From contig JAMKCH010007086.1 of the NCBI GenBank assembly GCA_023653785.1, forward strand, positions 1 through 64,000: a stretch of 64,000 bases of DNA. The letters run 5' to 3'. Of the stretch, positions 46,641 through 58,379 are shown piece by piece. Position numbers and translations under genes: made by a program. Each line of letters begins with the position of its first letter. The first letter of the stretch is position 1. The notes below the pieces were generated by a model. The model had not been told where the DNA came from, ran no database searches, and worked only from the letters and a program-made list of their open reading frames with translations. This stretch comes from Ophioderma brevispina. Lineage: Eukaryota; Echinodermata; Ophiuroidea; Amphilepidida; Ophiodermatidae.

Positions 46641-47174
46641 CTTGAATACCCTTGTGAGATATATCTGTGTTGGTATTTACTGTTTATGTGTTTTAACATG
46701 CGATGCGCCTTCCAAAATCATATTCAAATTCAAAATTTATTTTCATTCATACATAAACATACATACCCAATGTTAATCTGTACCTGATGATATCAGGCTT
46801 GCTAGTCTCGTGCACTGGTGTGTATGTATTGAATGTGTGAGTTGTGTGTATTGAATGTGTGTGTCGGACATGTTTATTTATTGTATATCATTGTTTGTTC
46901 TGTCCTGTCCTTGTATGTCTGTCGTGTATGTTTTTGTCCTTATGTTATTATTAATATGTAACTTTACTTGAAGAGGTTATTGCACCCTCACGCTCCGCGT
47001 TTAACAATGTCCTCATTCATCACTCATGTATTTACATAACTTAGTGTATATACTACACTTATCACTTATAATGCTAATATAATTATATTACTTTACTTAT
47101 TTATATCGTTTATTGGCTATTTAACTTTTGTAATGCTAGTTATTGTATATTGCTTCTGTGATGAATAAAAATTT

Positions 47175-47190
47175 TGATTGATTGATTGAT
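47175..47190. repeat. (TTGA)n LINE 3' tail
   Basis: TTGATTGATTGATTGAT after GAATAAAAATTT. It could be the 3' tail of a plus-strand CR1/L2-like remnant (46850-47190), or of the minus-strand LINE ending here. Confidence 0.55.
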
Positions 47191-47402
47191 ATAAACATAT
47201 ACACATACAATGAATGAGGAAAATGTTCAATAGACCTAAACGGCCTGAAGAGCATCACCTGAAATTAACATGTTACCTACAAAACAATACACGCAATACA
47301 ACGTCAAACCAGGAGCCAGTTCACAAAAAAATTATGCAAAGAAAACATCAAATGTGATACCGCGTAAAAATGATAGTCCGAAGTTAAAGAACCAGACAAT
47401 AA

Positions 47403-48420
47403 CTAAACATAATTTGACAAAAGTTGATTTTTCATTTTTGATTTGAAGTTTTTAATTGATTTTGCCATCCTAATAGTTTTGCTAATTGTATTCCATGTTT
47501 TCGGGCCTGCTACTCTTATTGATTTACTTGCAAAGGTCGTTTTTATTTAACAGATCATGTAATTATCGGTAGGCTTATTTCTTGTCTGGTATCTATGTAC
47601 GATTCTCTGGCTAGCAAAATAACATTTGAAGGCTTCTGGTAATTGCTGAGGTGCTGAGTGGCTCAAATAATGACTATTTGAGATTATTCTCAGTGCCTTT
47701 TTTTTGGAGTTTAAATATTTTGTCCAAGTAAATTTTATAAGTATTACCCCATGCTAGAATACCGTAGTTTATGTAAGGAAGTGTCAAAGTACAGTATAAC
47801 GAATACATAACCCTTTCAGGAACGAAATGTTTCAGTTTTTTAATTACTCCTATTGCTTTTGAAATATTTCTAGATATGTTTTCAATATGCTATTTCCAAG
47901 TGAGACTTTCATCGATTGTCAATCCCAGAAATTGTGTCTCATTTACTCATTTGAGCGTCGTATCGTCTAAAATAATGTTTCCATTTTCTCCACAATCATT
48001 TATACAAGTCGTTTTAAGATTTGTACCAAGAATCATGTAATTTGTCTTGCTTGCAAACTGAAAGCTTGTTTGCTTTGAACCAATTGCTGACCTCTTTCAA
48101 CTCGTTATTTATTAAATCAAATTTGGATACAATATCTTTGTGTGAATAAGTAATTGTAGTATCATCTGCAAACAAGACAAAATTAGAGGATACTGGTAGT
48201 ATTAACAATATTATTTACATAATAGTATAAAAAGGGACCTAAAATCGAACCTTGGGGAACACCACATAATACTTTTTTACAGTATGATTTACACGAGTTG
48301 TAATACACGTATTGTTTCCTGTTATACAAATAATTAGTAAACCATTTTAAAACAGTACCTTTCTTTTCAATATTACGTAATGTGTTAAGGTAGCGATTAT
48401 AATAATAATAAATAGTCAAT
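47403..48420 (-). pseudogene. Jockey-like LINE reverse transcriptase, minus strand, second half
   Basis: Minus-strand order: YYYYNRYLNTLRN, GTVLKWFTNYLYNRKQYVYY, and VLCGVPQGSILGPFLYY (48300-48220); then in a shifted frame FVLFADDTTITYSHKDI (catalytic ADD box near 48150) and LKEVSNWFKANKLSV; then FLGLTIDESLTWK near 47900, a LTLPYINYGILAWGNTYKIY segment (47790-47730), FKLQKKA near 47700, and AGPKTWNTI near 47490. The coding part ends at a stop at 47403-47405, followed by a ~200-bp 3' UTR. Only a few frame breaks, so it is younger than the other LINE remains here. It is 5' truncated at ~48420, directly after the RT catalytic Asp region would start. Confidence 0.88.
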
Positions 48421-48647
48421 GTTTATTTAATCTCAAATCGTTGCCTGTAGGTCAAATTGATAGAGACTTTACAACTTAATAATTACTAGACAGAAACGAT
48501 GCAACTTAGAGACACACCGAATGGGAACACAGTGCAAGCTTTCATGGTTCCTTTGCCATTTCAAATGAACCAAATGAGCGATTGCTACAGATTCTTAATC
48601 AATATCTGTTATACAAATTCAATCCCAAATGGATGTTCTCGAATTAA

Positions 48648-48735
48648 ATTCCAGCAAATCACTTGCCAACTGAGATTAGAACCGAAGACCCTTTGCTCTA
48701 GAGGTAAGCTTGCTAACCGCTAGACCACGCCATTG
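48648..48735 (-). repeat. tRNA-derived SINE-like sequence, minus strand
   Basis: On the minus strand, GGCGTGGTCTAGCGGTTAG gives an A box (TGGTCTAGCGGTTAG) and, ~35 bases later, GGTTCTAATCTC gives a one-mismatch B box. Spacing fits a tRNA. The anticodon arm is poorly paired, so a functional tRNA is unlikely; a SINE head is the better reading. Confidence 0.5.
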
Positions 48736-48739
48736 AGCG

Positions 48740-51390
48740 TCAATATGATCTCGTGTGTTAGAATGTGCATTGTCTCCATTTTATATATGTTCCAGAGTAT
48801 GATGAATGAGCCTCGTACCCACTGTTGCTTTACTTAATATTTTTACTGACAGTCCGCATGTGGACAATGGGGGGGTGGTTCCTAGGACCCGCACTAATTA
48901 ATTGACGGCATAGATTTTAATATTTCTTCATGAAAAGAATGTGATCAAAATTTTGACAAATAGTATTCGTTATTCGTAAACAGGCAAAATGTATTTTACG
49001 GATCCCTAACTTTTCCCCTTATGTGTTAATTTCCCACCATACCATTTAAAACAAGTAACGATCTCGATAAGCGCGGGAATTCATTCATGCTTAGCGCGCA
49101 ACCTTATTTTGTATTTTTGTTGGTCATTTACAGTAATTTAAGTTATAGCCAGAAACTATTTATTAATGTGGGATGAAGGAAAGTTGCCCTTTTTTTGTAG
49201 TTTTATTGTGATTTTTTTTATTGATGAACACTCTTGGGGCCAAAACAAATTCCATCCATTAAGAAAAATCGCTAAAACGTTATAGACAAAACTTAAGTGA
49301 AGTATATTTCTTTAAAAAATAGTAAGGAAGAGCTGGCAACACAAAACCCACCATAATCTTTCCTAGAATAAGATGTTTTGAAGACTGTAAACACAACCTT
49401 TTAATAATGGTGTATTGCTTTTAACAACGCGCATTTGGGGGTCTTGATTTTTACCTTATGTTAATACAAATGCAAAGTCTTGTTTTTAGAGTGTTTAATT
49501 GGCAATTTTAACCGATATATGCCTGCATAACATAAACTTATTTCTTTGTTTGCAGATTATCCCGGAGAGACAGGTATTTTTTTGATTCATGTGAGTGCTT
49601 CAAATTGACAAAGAGAGAGAAAAGCGTCTCGAACGCCTTCCCGTAGCATTTGCAACTAAAAGCGTAAATAAAACTGTTAATCCGCCGATTTACAGACAGA
49701 CCACTCGTCCTATTATTGTATCGTATTACCAGGGCCCAAATCATAAAACCCTTGCTAGTTTAGCTGGCACTAAGTGCCTGGTACGTATTCTAAAAATCCC
49801 TATTATGCAACTACGGAGTTGGACAACTAAAATTGAATCATAAAACCGTACTAGAACCCTTGCGCTCTACGAGTTACATACTAGAAAATCTAGTTGCACT
49901 ACTCAATCTTTTTTCTACAGAATTGGGTGCTTTCGGTCGGAATGGCCTTGGTTGCAGTGTGGGGAATTGGGTGGGGGGGTTTTTGTCAATTCCAATACAT
50001 TAAATGACTAACCCACCCTTTTGTGTTTGATCTTTTGCATCTCAGAGCATTTACATGCTTTGATCACCTGTGAACCATGATCAAATGATCCAATATAATT
50101 GTAGTAAGCTTCTGTATAAATATAGGCCTGTACACAGGAGCAATCCTATACTATATATCCAGGAGTGCAATGGTTTTGGGGTAATAATATTATAATAGCC
50201 GTTTTGATAGTAGAGTGTATCGGTGCTCAATTGCTCAGAGCGCATAGCTCTGTAGCCGTGGCGCGTATGTTCCAAGGGTATTACGTTTGATAGAGATTAC
50301 TTTTTGCAGTGGAAGTTTCTGGAGTTTTGAGTTATGGACAAGTAATTTAACAGAAGCAGAAATTATTAACTTCATATTTTGTTTTTCTTAATTTCTCATG
50401 AAAGTTGCAGATCTTTTGAACAAAGATTTAAAGAGATGATTTTTTATGTCACTGGGACCCTAGACTGCCCATAGTTAAATGCATGTAGCCTTTCACAAAT
50501 TAACCGTTTGGAAATCCCTCAATGCCCAAATCGAGCAATCGTGTCCAAACCCTCCCGACAGACCACATTCTAGTCCTCACATGCTTAATCGAGTACGCTG
50601 TGACAACAGAAGATCAGACTGTTTGCTGCTTTGCCTATTGTAGTTTATAAACAGTACGATATGAATATTGGTGTCACGTTTCCGGTTCAGGTACCCAGTT
50701 CCACGTGTCAGGTCTCAGATACAGTTTGCTCTTCGGGGGCGACCGATATAATAAATATAAATCCTACTATGTAAATAAGGTCCTGTACCGGACCCCTTCC
50801 CAAAGTGCTATTATTTTTTTTTCCAAAAGACACCGTGTATTAAGTCTAAACAGTACAAAATTACCTTTTTCCATTTCCTTTTTCCCTGATTCAATAACCC
50901 GACTGACGATGACGATAATCGGTTTTTTTTTTTCGCATGTAGTGATAACGTACGTCATTTTTACGTGATGGGGTTCCCGCCGAGCAAAATTAACCAATCA
51001 ATGTGCCGTGCCGGGGGGGGTCATTCAAAATCTTATTTTTTTTCCAAAAATTGGCTGTTATTTCCCCATAATAAAATTCTTTTTAAGATTCAACAAAACA
51101 TGTTATTGTCTTTAATAATTAATATTCAATTTGTCCCCGCATGATGTGAAAAAAGCTGGGTCCATAAGTCTACAAACTGAAAACATAGTCAGCCGGCTAA
51201 ATACCCCTACCATGGACTGTATGAGCAGACGAATCCCCGAGTTGTTTCAGCAGCTCAGCCCCTTGCGCGCGGCCTGCTGGTTATGCGTCGAGAGTTGACA
51301 AACAAAGGACGGACTCAAGCACTGAAAATATAAAGAATTTCTGTCTTTAATTCTGCTGTAATACTTCTTTTGAAAATTTTATTTTTATAC
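48740..51390. other. No recognisable gene
   Basis: AT-rich with short frames. The 82-codon frame at 49595-49843 and overlapping minus-strand frames show no known domain. TA-rich tracts and short G-runs (49970, 51012) only. Confidence 0.5.
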
Positions 51391-51401
51391 TTTTCTACTA
51401 G

Positions 51402-51720
51402 CAATCGATTCATTCTCAAATGGTAACATATCAAAGAGCTCTATATGGTACTGTACAAAATTATATGAACTTAGTAAACAAAGACAATTTTTGTTAATTA
51501 TGAACAGCAGAATTAAAGAATTCTTTAATGTTTTTTTCAGTATTGATAATTTTACTAAGTCAAATCTATTCATTTACTTCAAATGTACCAATCAAAGAGC
51601 TCATATATGGTACTGTAAGCAACATTATATAACTTTAGAAACAAGAACAATTTTTTTTAGAATTATGAACCAAACTAAAGTAATTCTTTAATGTTTTTTC
51701 AGTAAGTTTGATAATTTATT
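51402..51720. repeat. Tandem duplication, ~162-bp unit, two copies
   Basis: Copy 1 (about 51402-51553) and copy 2 (about 51564-51719) share ATTCATT..CTTCAAATG, ATCAAAGAGCTC, TATATGGTACTGTA, AATTATGAAC, AATTCTTTAATGTTTTTT and TTTGATAATTT in the same order. Non-coding. Confidence 0.8.
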
Positions 51721-51789
51721 TTAATTTTCAAATATATAGCATTATTTGGGGCCTGTATTTACACATGTTAAAAGTTAATTGGGGTGCGG

Positions 51790-52420
51790 TTCCTTCCCAT
51801 CGCTTGATATGACTTAAATGAGTTTGTAATCGTGGAATACTCCTGCCTCTGGCCATACTAGATACAAGTTTTTAACGTATTTTCCTTGGCAGGTTCAGTC
51901 GCCGCACCTAAAATCAAAGAGAACCCAAACTGCAATCGTTAATTTCACAGCTCGTCTAGTACTTTGCATCCGCCTATGGAGAAACGGTTGCAACGGCCAT
52001 GTTACCTTTCAAACGAACCATGTAATCATGTCCAATGGAACACAGGTACCCAAGGTATGCAATGAAGAACGCCATTTCAACAAGACAAATCCATTCTCAA
52101 ATGAACATAACGTTTAGAGGCGACAGTGGTATGTGTACAATACAGAACCGGTGCCAGTGTTCCCTTTAAACAGTTCCGCAAAAGATGTAACCAAAGTACA
52201 TATTTGTTATGGTATACATTCGACGAAAACCGCTACCATATAATGAAGTGGCAAAATTGCTCAACCCTGAAATAAAAAGCTCACCACGGTAGAACATAAC
52301 CTGCTGACCAGCTTGTCCAAGTCTGAATGGGCTGCTTCTTTGTTTTGGGATGATTATTTTGTATTTCCATGTTGTACAGGGTGTCATCTCAGCATTAACT
52401 GAAAGATTACTCTGTTGTCC
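51790..52420 (-). pseudogene. Rhodopsin-class GPCR copy, minus strand, broken
   Basis: Reads co-linearly with the plus-strand copy at 56581-57455. Seen on the minus strand: a start-region remnant near 52415, then a TM1 region with GLSNF near 52260, ITNMY near 52205 (before TM2), and a well-preserved block at about 52085-51990 whose DNA matches the other copy almost base for base (CTTGGGTACCTGTGTTCCATTGG class). It continues to a GTGAAATTAACGATTGCA-type TM4 segment near 51940. Frameshifts separate these parts and the TM2 Asp and ERY motifs are lost or altered. It is head to head with the other copy, ~4.2 kb away. No functional receptor can be made. Confidence 0.75.
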
Positions 52421-52439
52421 ACGGGTAAATGACGATTCG

Positions 52440-54290
52440 GATGTTCATTGAGATTTGATAAAATGGTTTTTTATAGCATTTGCCACGTGTTTGGCAAGGT
52501 GCAGACGCATTTGTTAAGACAAATACCATCTACATCCTCATCAAAGTTTCAGCGATTTCTGATTTCATCACACCAAATCATTCGCTCATCTATATCGAAC
52601 AGATTACAAACAACACAACTTTTGCTTTTTGCTCCTTAAAGGAATATGTAAGCGAAAGTCACAATTTGATTACATACCAATCATCTTGCAAGAAGTACAA
52701 CAAAGTAAAAAAATAATGCACAGCTGATAAGACTCGATAAAGTACCCAGACGTTATCCAAGAACTTATAGGAAAAATAATCTTACCTACTCATTGCGTTT
52801 TACTTTAATACAAAATAGAATCATCGTTTTTCGTGTGGGTCGGCGCGCCATGGCGAGAAATTGTTTGATCCAACCAGCCCGAGTGTGGTCCGTGCCGCAC
52901 GAAACCAAAATAAATAGACACGGTCAGACAAAAGCGAAAATAGAGGTCTCTAGCCGGACGCGAAAAAAGTACACACCCCGAAGATACGAATTGGCGAGCG
53001 GGGTGTACAATGCTTGACCTATGAACAAAGTCTCCTAATTTAAAATTTGTCTGATGTGTAACTCGGCGCCACAGGAGAAGATGTAAATACAAAAGCAATA
53101 CAAATACAGATTATATTAACTATGTGGCAACGAAGGAGATTCGCTTTTCAACTTCATTTGAGAGGTTTACTTCTACCTCGTAGCTAGTAAATTAAATTCA
53201 AATTAAAAAAAAAAAAAAAAAAAAAAAAGAAACTGGTTATTTTTTAGAAACAGTAATCTATAAATAATTAAAAGTCGCTCCCACCCACCCGAAAAATTGA
53301 ACATGGGTGGGGGGAACGCTCTTTTTCGGAGTCGCAATTTCAAAATAAATTATAAATTTATTATCTATCCTCCTTTGGGACCCAAGATTTTTTTTTTGCG
53401 CACTGTTTGTTAACAGACAGCCAAAGTTAATTTTGCTCAGAGTTTCTGTAATTCCCTTAAATTCATTGCGCAATTTTGGTGGGAAAATTCAAACCGGTGG
53501 TGGCAGGAATATAGTCTCCTGAGTCACATCCGCCTACAACGGTGTAGAATAGAGCGTTTTCGATTCATTTGACTCTTCACTTAACATTAGTTTTCCCGCT
53601 TTATAGTCCGTTGTCCGTCTATGGAGCCCGGGGGGGCTAATGGTTCCTGCCGGACCATATCTCCTTTTACCGGCCATTGTTTAAGAAAGAGAGCAACGTT
53701 TCCTGATCATTAACAAAATCTTTAAGTACTAGCGTTTTTGGGCTAATGATTTTGTAAGGGTCGGTGTTATGTTAGGAAGTCGATTTTATGGGATCACATG
53801 ACCTTAGTGCATTGTGGACGGACTCGATAACACCCTCCTGGGCAACATCTGTATTATTTTAATCAACATAAGATGCTTCCCCCAGTCCAGCGTCGTTAGC
53901 TTTTTTTTAGAATAGAATAGAAGCCGCAGAAGCAACATTAATAAGCTTATTTAACTTCAAAAAGGTCATGTATCCCACAAAAATCCTATACAAAACCATT
54001 TTAGACGCACAAAAAACCCCTAAATTTTACACTCATTTAAACCACAAAAATAAAAATGAACAAAAATCAATTACACTAATTTTCAAATACGAAATTAAAA
54101 AAGAAAATAAAGTAGATAAAACATGACAACATATTTGAAATAAAAACACCAAATAAAGTAATAAATTGGATGAAATATACATAACATTTAAATAAGGAAG
54201 CTTCCGTACCACCGGTTTTTTTCGGGCTTGACAAGATCAGAAACAAATTCCACTTCCACCGTGCGCTGTATTCTTTGTTATCTATTCGTA
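52440..54290. other. No recognisable gene; poly-A tract
   Basis: Overlapping open frames at 52448-52716 and 52793-53098 show no known motif. A run of over 20 As at 53205-53228 could be a retroposon tail. A GC-leaning patch at 53600-53640 is unremarkable. Confidence 0.5.
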
Positions 54291-54295
54291 AATGA

Positions 54296-54440
54296 ACGAC
54301 GCGCGCACACACACACACAACACACACCACACCATCGTGCACGCACACATCTCAGCGCACACCCCCCAACACACCCACACAACCCTTCACACACACACAC
54401 GCACACACCCACACCCTCGCACACACACACACAAACCGCC
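54296..54440. repeat. Imperfect (CA)n microsatellite
   Basis: CACACA blocks interrupted by GC-richer words. The 90-codon H/T/P-rich frame across it is a composition effect. Confidence 0.9.
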
Positions 54441-54449
54441 CGCACGCAC

Positions 54450-56500
54450 TATCTACCACTAAACCAAAGTGCAATTCTAAGTTGCATGCCTTTTTCGTGA
54501 AAATAACAGTCTTTAACGCACATAACTGTATTGGTTAACTTAAAGGTGCATTGTTCCCGATTTAGGTGTATTTTGTTTTCCTTTCTACTTGATAAGAAGC
54601 CTGGCACGCGCACATACAACCCCATCAAGTACCGTGGAACAAACTTGCGGTTTTGATGGTAGACGTAATAATTCATGTTGCGAAAGCCCTATTCTACTGG
54701 TGCCTAATAATGATTGTTAACCACTACAAGTGGTTTTTTGTTTATATCTGTGGTAATGAATGAATTTGAGGGCTCAAAGTTCACACGACAAGGAGAAAAA
54801 TACGGCCTTTCATCTGGTATCAAAATCGATACTACTCTACGTCCGGGTAAATCAGGAGTTCCCAGACGATCGACCAACGCACCTTTAGGCGCACCCGCGA
54901 AAGCCCTGTTGTTTTTAACGAACGGCATGGATAGCGAATGGACTCTTCTTGGCATACACTTGAGGAGTAGGAAACACAATTCATTTAAAGTATAGTTATT
55001 TTTAGTTAAAACATTCCATTGATCACTAAATAATTTTTTTCTTCAGGTTGTCATTTTTGTATCTAGCACTTGTGTTTTATTTCATGATTCACTAGCTATC
55101 CTTGATGAAAGATTATTCGAAAAAAAAATCGTTGATCCCGATCTTGGCGGTTTTGTGTTAGGAGCTTGTTTCCCACGGTTCCATAGGCACTATGCTGTCA
55201 ATTTTTGACAATTTAACTTAAGAAGAAATACAAAATTGTAAATTTCTTAACATATACGACCCGAAATTGTTCCAGACTGATCAGCATCTGCTCAAAACCA
55301 CTTTGTAAATGCAAACAGGAACAATCCGATTTAGAATGTAATGCAGTTTGAGAATGAATGAAAAATGGGGGAAGTAAATGCAGTTTTGACGAATGTAGGT
55401 TCAAGTTACTTTTTCGGTCGGTTTCTTCCTGTCACACTCACATGTTTCCTCCTTCACTTGGAAGTATTCCTCAATCTGCGGGATCGTCTTGGTGTTCTTT
55501 CCGAGTCGCCCGTTTTCTTTCTTCAGGGCTCGAACATTTAACTGTTTTTTTGGATTTTATTCCTTGCTTGCAGTCCCTGGAACCTCTTTCGCTTCGCCTA
55601 CAAATCCTCGAAGCCTTGTTTTATTGGTGCTACCCCCCTTACTCTGCGCTCCGCGCGTTGCCGGAGTCTCTTAGTGCACTACCGTATTTTACGGAGAGTG
55701 CTTTACTTTTCGCCTTCTCTCCATGGGCCTTTGATTTTACCCCTGGCTTTTAATAGGAATCGCTTAATTATGTTCTAGTTTTTGTTTATCGCTGTTGAAT
55801 GTACTGTTCCGTTTCTTCTTTCCGATGCAGTATAAAAAAGAAATGTTTTTCGTAATGAGAGAAAATGATTATCAGTTAAAACGGGGAAATAACTAGACAT
55901 GGCATTTCAAGAATTAAGTAATGTTACTCAAATACAAAATATATCGTAAAGGTATGTTCTGGGATGTTTCTCCTTGTATAACATCGTGTGTACTTTAAAC
56001 ATTATTCTTTGTCCGCTCTGCTTAATTTTTATACGTTTTATGAAGCCTGTTTTTATAAGGTGATTGTCATAATCAAATGAAATGTGACTATCGCTTACAT
56101 TCTTCTTCTAATATACTTTTTCGCTCTGCATTAATTTGCGGCAATTAACATTTTTCAAAATAGCAAAATAATCAAATATCGGTTACATTCTTCTTTACAA
56201 CACAGTTCGTCATTGTTCGTAATCTGTTATATATATCCCTACGTCCTCAACAGCATTTTTTTGCACTTTCCCAAAACCACGGATAGACTTCTTCTGCCTT
56301 GTTTTTAGTGTTAAACTCCCGCCCCTAGATCAAACCAGAAAATAGGCGCTAAACCGATCCCTTTTTTTGCGGTGATTCGTCATGGTTTGTTCGAAAAGGA
56401 CGTTATGAAAATATATTAGTGGACGTTTTTGTAAAGTCCACAATGCTGACGTTTGCTGTGGCATTTTGTTTCTTACAAAAGATTTGACCGCACCTGTGAA
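54450..56500. other. No assignable gene; GC-richer open stretch at 55360-55750
   Basis: The frame at 55358-55753 (131 codons, rich in Ser, Leu, Phe and Cys) and a second frame inside it have no known domain. The minus strand of the same stretch is lysine/arginine-rich between stops (for example RRVRGVAPIKQGF), which may be older coding debris. The frames at 54704-54995 are open on both strands without a known motif. Confidence 0.4.
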
Positions 56501-56580
56501 CACGGACATTGTTTTACAACCAGTTTATTAATCATAAAACCCTATTTTACATCAGAGGCAACTGTCATAACCAGACAAAA

Positions 56581-57455
56581 ATGAACAATATTTCAGTTAT
56601 TGAGGAGACGACAACATGTCAAAATGAACAACAATACCCATCCCAAGCAAGCAAGCATGCCCGCAAAAACTGGCCTTCATTCAACTTGGACAAGCTGATA
56701 GTGCTATTTTCTACCTGTTGTGATTGCGATATCAGGTTGAGCAATTTTTGGCATTCATTGATATGGTAGCAGCGTCTTTCGGTCGAATGCATACATAACA
56801 AATATGTACCTGGTTAGCATCTCTATTGCGGACCTGTTAAGTGGGACTCTGGCGCCGATTCTGTATTTGTACACTATCATTCATCACCTCTAAGCTTTCA
56901 TGTTCCGTTTGAGAATGAACGCGTTTTGCTACATGGCGTTCCTCATTGCATACCTTGGGTACCTGTGTTCCATTGGAATGATCACACTGGTTTCGTTTGA
57001 AAGGTACCTGGCCGTTACTTGCAAAAAAAAAACCGTGTTCTTCATATGCATATGCCAAGTACAGACGACCGTGAAATTGACGATTGCATGCAGTTTGATT
57101 CTACTTCTGATTTTAGCTGCAGTGCCGCGCCTGCTAAGGTTAACTAACTTATAGTAAACTTTTGTCTCATATGGCCGAGGAAGAGCGATCCCTCTTTCGT
57201 GGTTTTGGCAGACTCCAATTTCCAAGCATGTCAGCCGATGGGAACAGGCACCCTAAAAAATTTTACACTATAATGGCCGATTTCCTTGAAGTAGTAACCT
57301 GCTGTTTAAGCTCTGACAGTGAACGGCGGTTCTTCTTTCATTGATCGTTTTCACGCTCTCTCTACGCTTTTCCATTGCTTCATGAGGTCAACTCAGAAGA
57401 AGGAAGATCAGGCAATACAAGTTCGCAATCAGGTAACTCGAGCACTCGTCAATTA
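56581..57455 (+). pseudogene. Rhodopsin-class GPCR copy, plus strand, broken
   Basis: A seven-helix receptor gene reduced to a pseudogene. Start ATG at 56581 (MNNISVIEETTTC, with an NIS glycosylation site). TM1 is broken by frameshifts near 56720-56780 (LIVLF, VVIAISG, SNF). TM2 is clear: TNMYLVSISIADLLSGTLAP (56797-56856) with the conserved Asp in IADLL, then a TAA near 56890. TM3 follows as MNAFCYMAFLIAYLGYLC ... VSFERYLAV: the Cys and the Arg of ERY are exactly 25 residues apart, as for positions 3.25 and 3.50. TM4 is LTIACSLILLLILAAVPRLL without the usual Trp. Later, RSTQKKEDQAIQVRNQVTRA (57390-57445) looks like the third intracellular loop before TM6; TM5 is eroded and TM6-7 are absent. 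Ligand unknown. Confidence 0.85.
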
Positions 57456-57459
57456 ATGA

Positions 57460-57885
57460 CTTAGCTTTTTGGTCACTCAATCGCCTTATAGACTAAAAAG
57501 TCTGAATACTGTGATTAACATAAGTGGACTGGATTTTTATCTAGAGGTCGTAATTACGATTACAAATTATAGGGACTAAGTGGTCTGTACTTCACTCGGC
57601 AGTAAACAGTTTTATTTACGCTTTAGTTGGCAAGTCTACCGCGACGGTTTTCTAGAGCTTTCTCTCCTCTCCTCTTTGCCAAAAAAAGCAATAAATAATC
57701 CTAATAAAGTGCCTGTCTCCCAGGAACATCTTTAACCAATATATAGGTTTATGGTATACATCCTTTTTAAATCAAAAGAATATTTGCCAATTAACATGGT
57801 AAAGTAACAAATTTAAACATAATAGTGGTTAACATCCCAGATTGCACGTTAAACGACATTGTATAGTATTTTGCAATCGTCGGTC
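57460..57885. other. No recognisable gene
   Basis: AT-rich flank between the receptor remnant and the MITE. Confidence 0.5.
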
Positions 57886-58116
57886 TTATAAGGCTCATTC
57901 AGAGATTTCCAGATAAGGGCTCTTTAAAATTTCTAACAAAATCGTGTTCTGCTTGGCATGTACATAAATGCCGTCACATATTAAATCATGTGTGAAATAG
58001 TAACGCAAATCGTGAATCTTTTCAACACCACTTTGGAATGAGGTTGAATATATTTAATAATACTCAGAAAGGCAAAAAAAAAAATACATTTCAAAATCCT
58101 TGAGTCAGCCTTTTAA
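57886..58116. repeat. MITE copy 2 (same family as 781-1146)
   Basis: Left end AAGGCTCATTCAGAGATTTC and right end CTTGAGTCAGCCTTTTAA match the termini of the 781-1146 element, with shared interior words AAAATCGTGTT and GCATGTACATAA. TTAA is present on the right (58113-58116); the left flank reads TTATAA. Shorter than copy 1 by ~130 bp. Confidence 0.75.
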
Positions 58117-58379
58117 CAAATGTCGTATTCATTGAAAATAGAATATTTAAGCCATGATGTCAGTGTTGTTAACGATTTGATATGTTAAATATACATAGTT
58201 GCATTAAGTCTTGTCCCAATCAGCTTTTTGAGATGTTTTTTTTTTCAAGGTATTGTTTTTAGTCTCATAAGTCTGATAAAAAGAAATCTATCATAACATG
58301 ATTATCAATACCATTGATATCAAAAGATGATTTCTGGCTACAGCGCGTAATATTTAATTAACCTTGCGCTACCCATCCA

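Noticed and set aside
54228..54500. His/Thr/Pro-rich ORF
   Set aside because: It is the translation of a (CA)n microsatellite.
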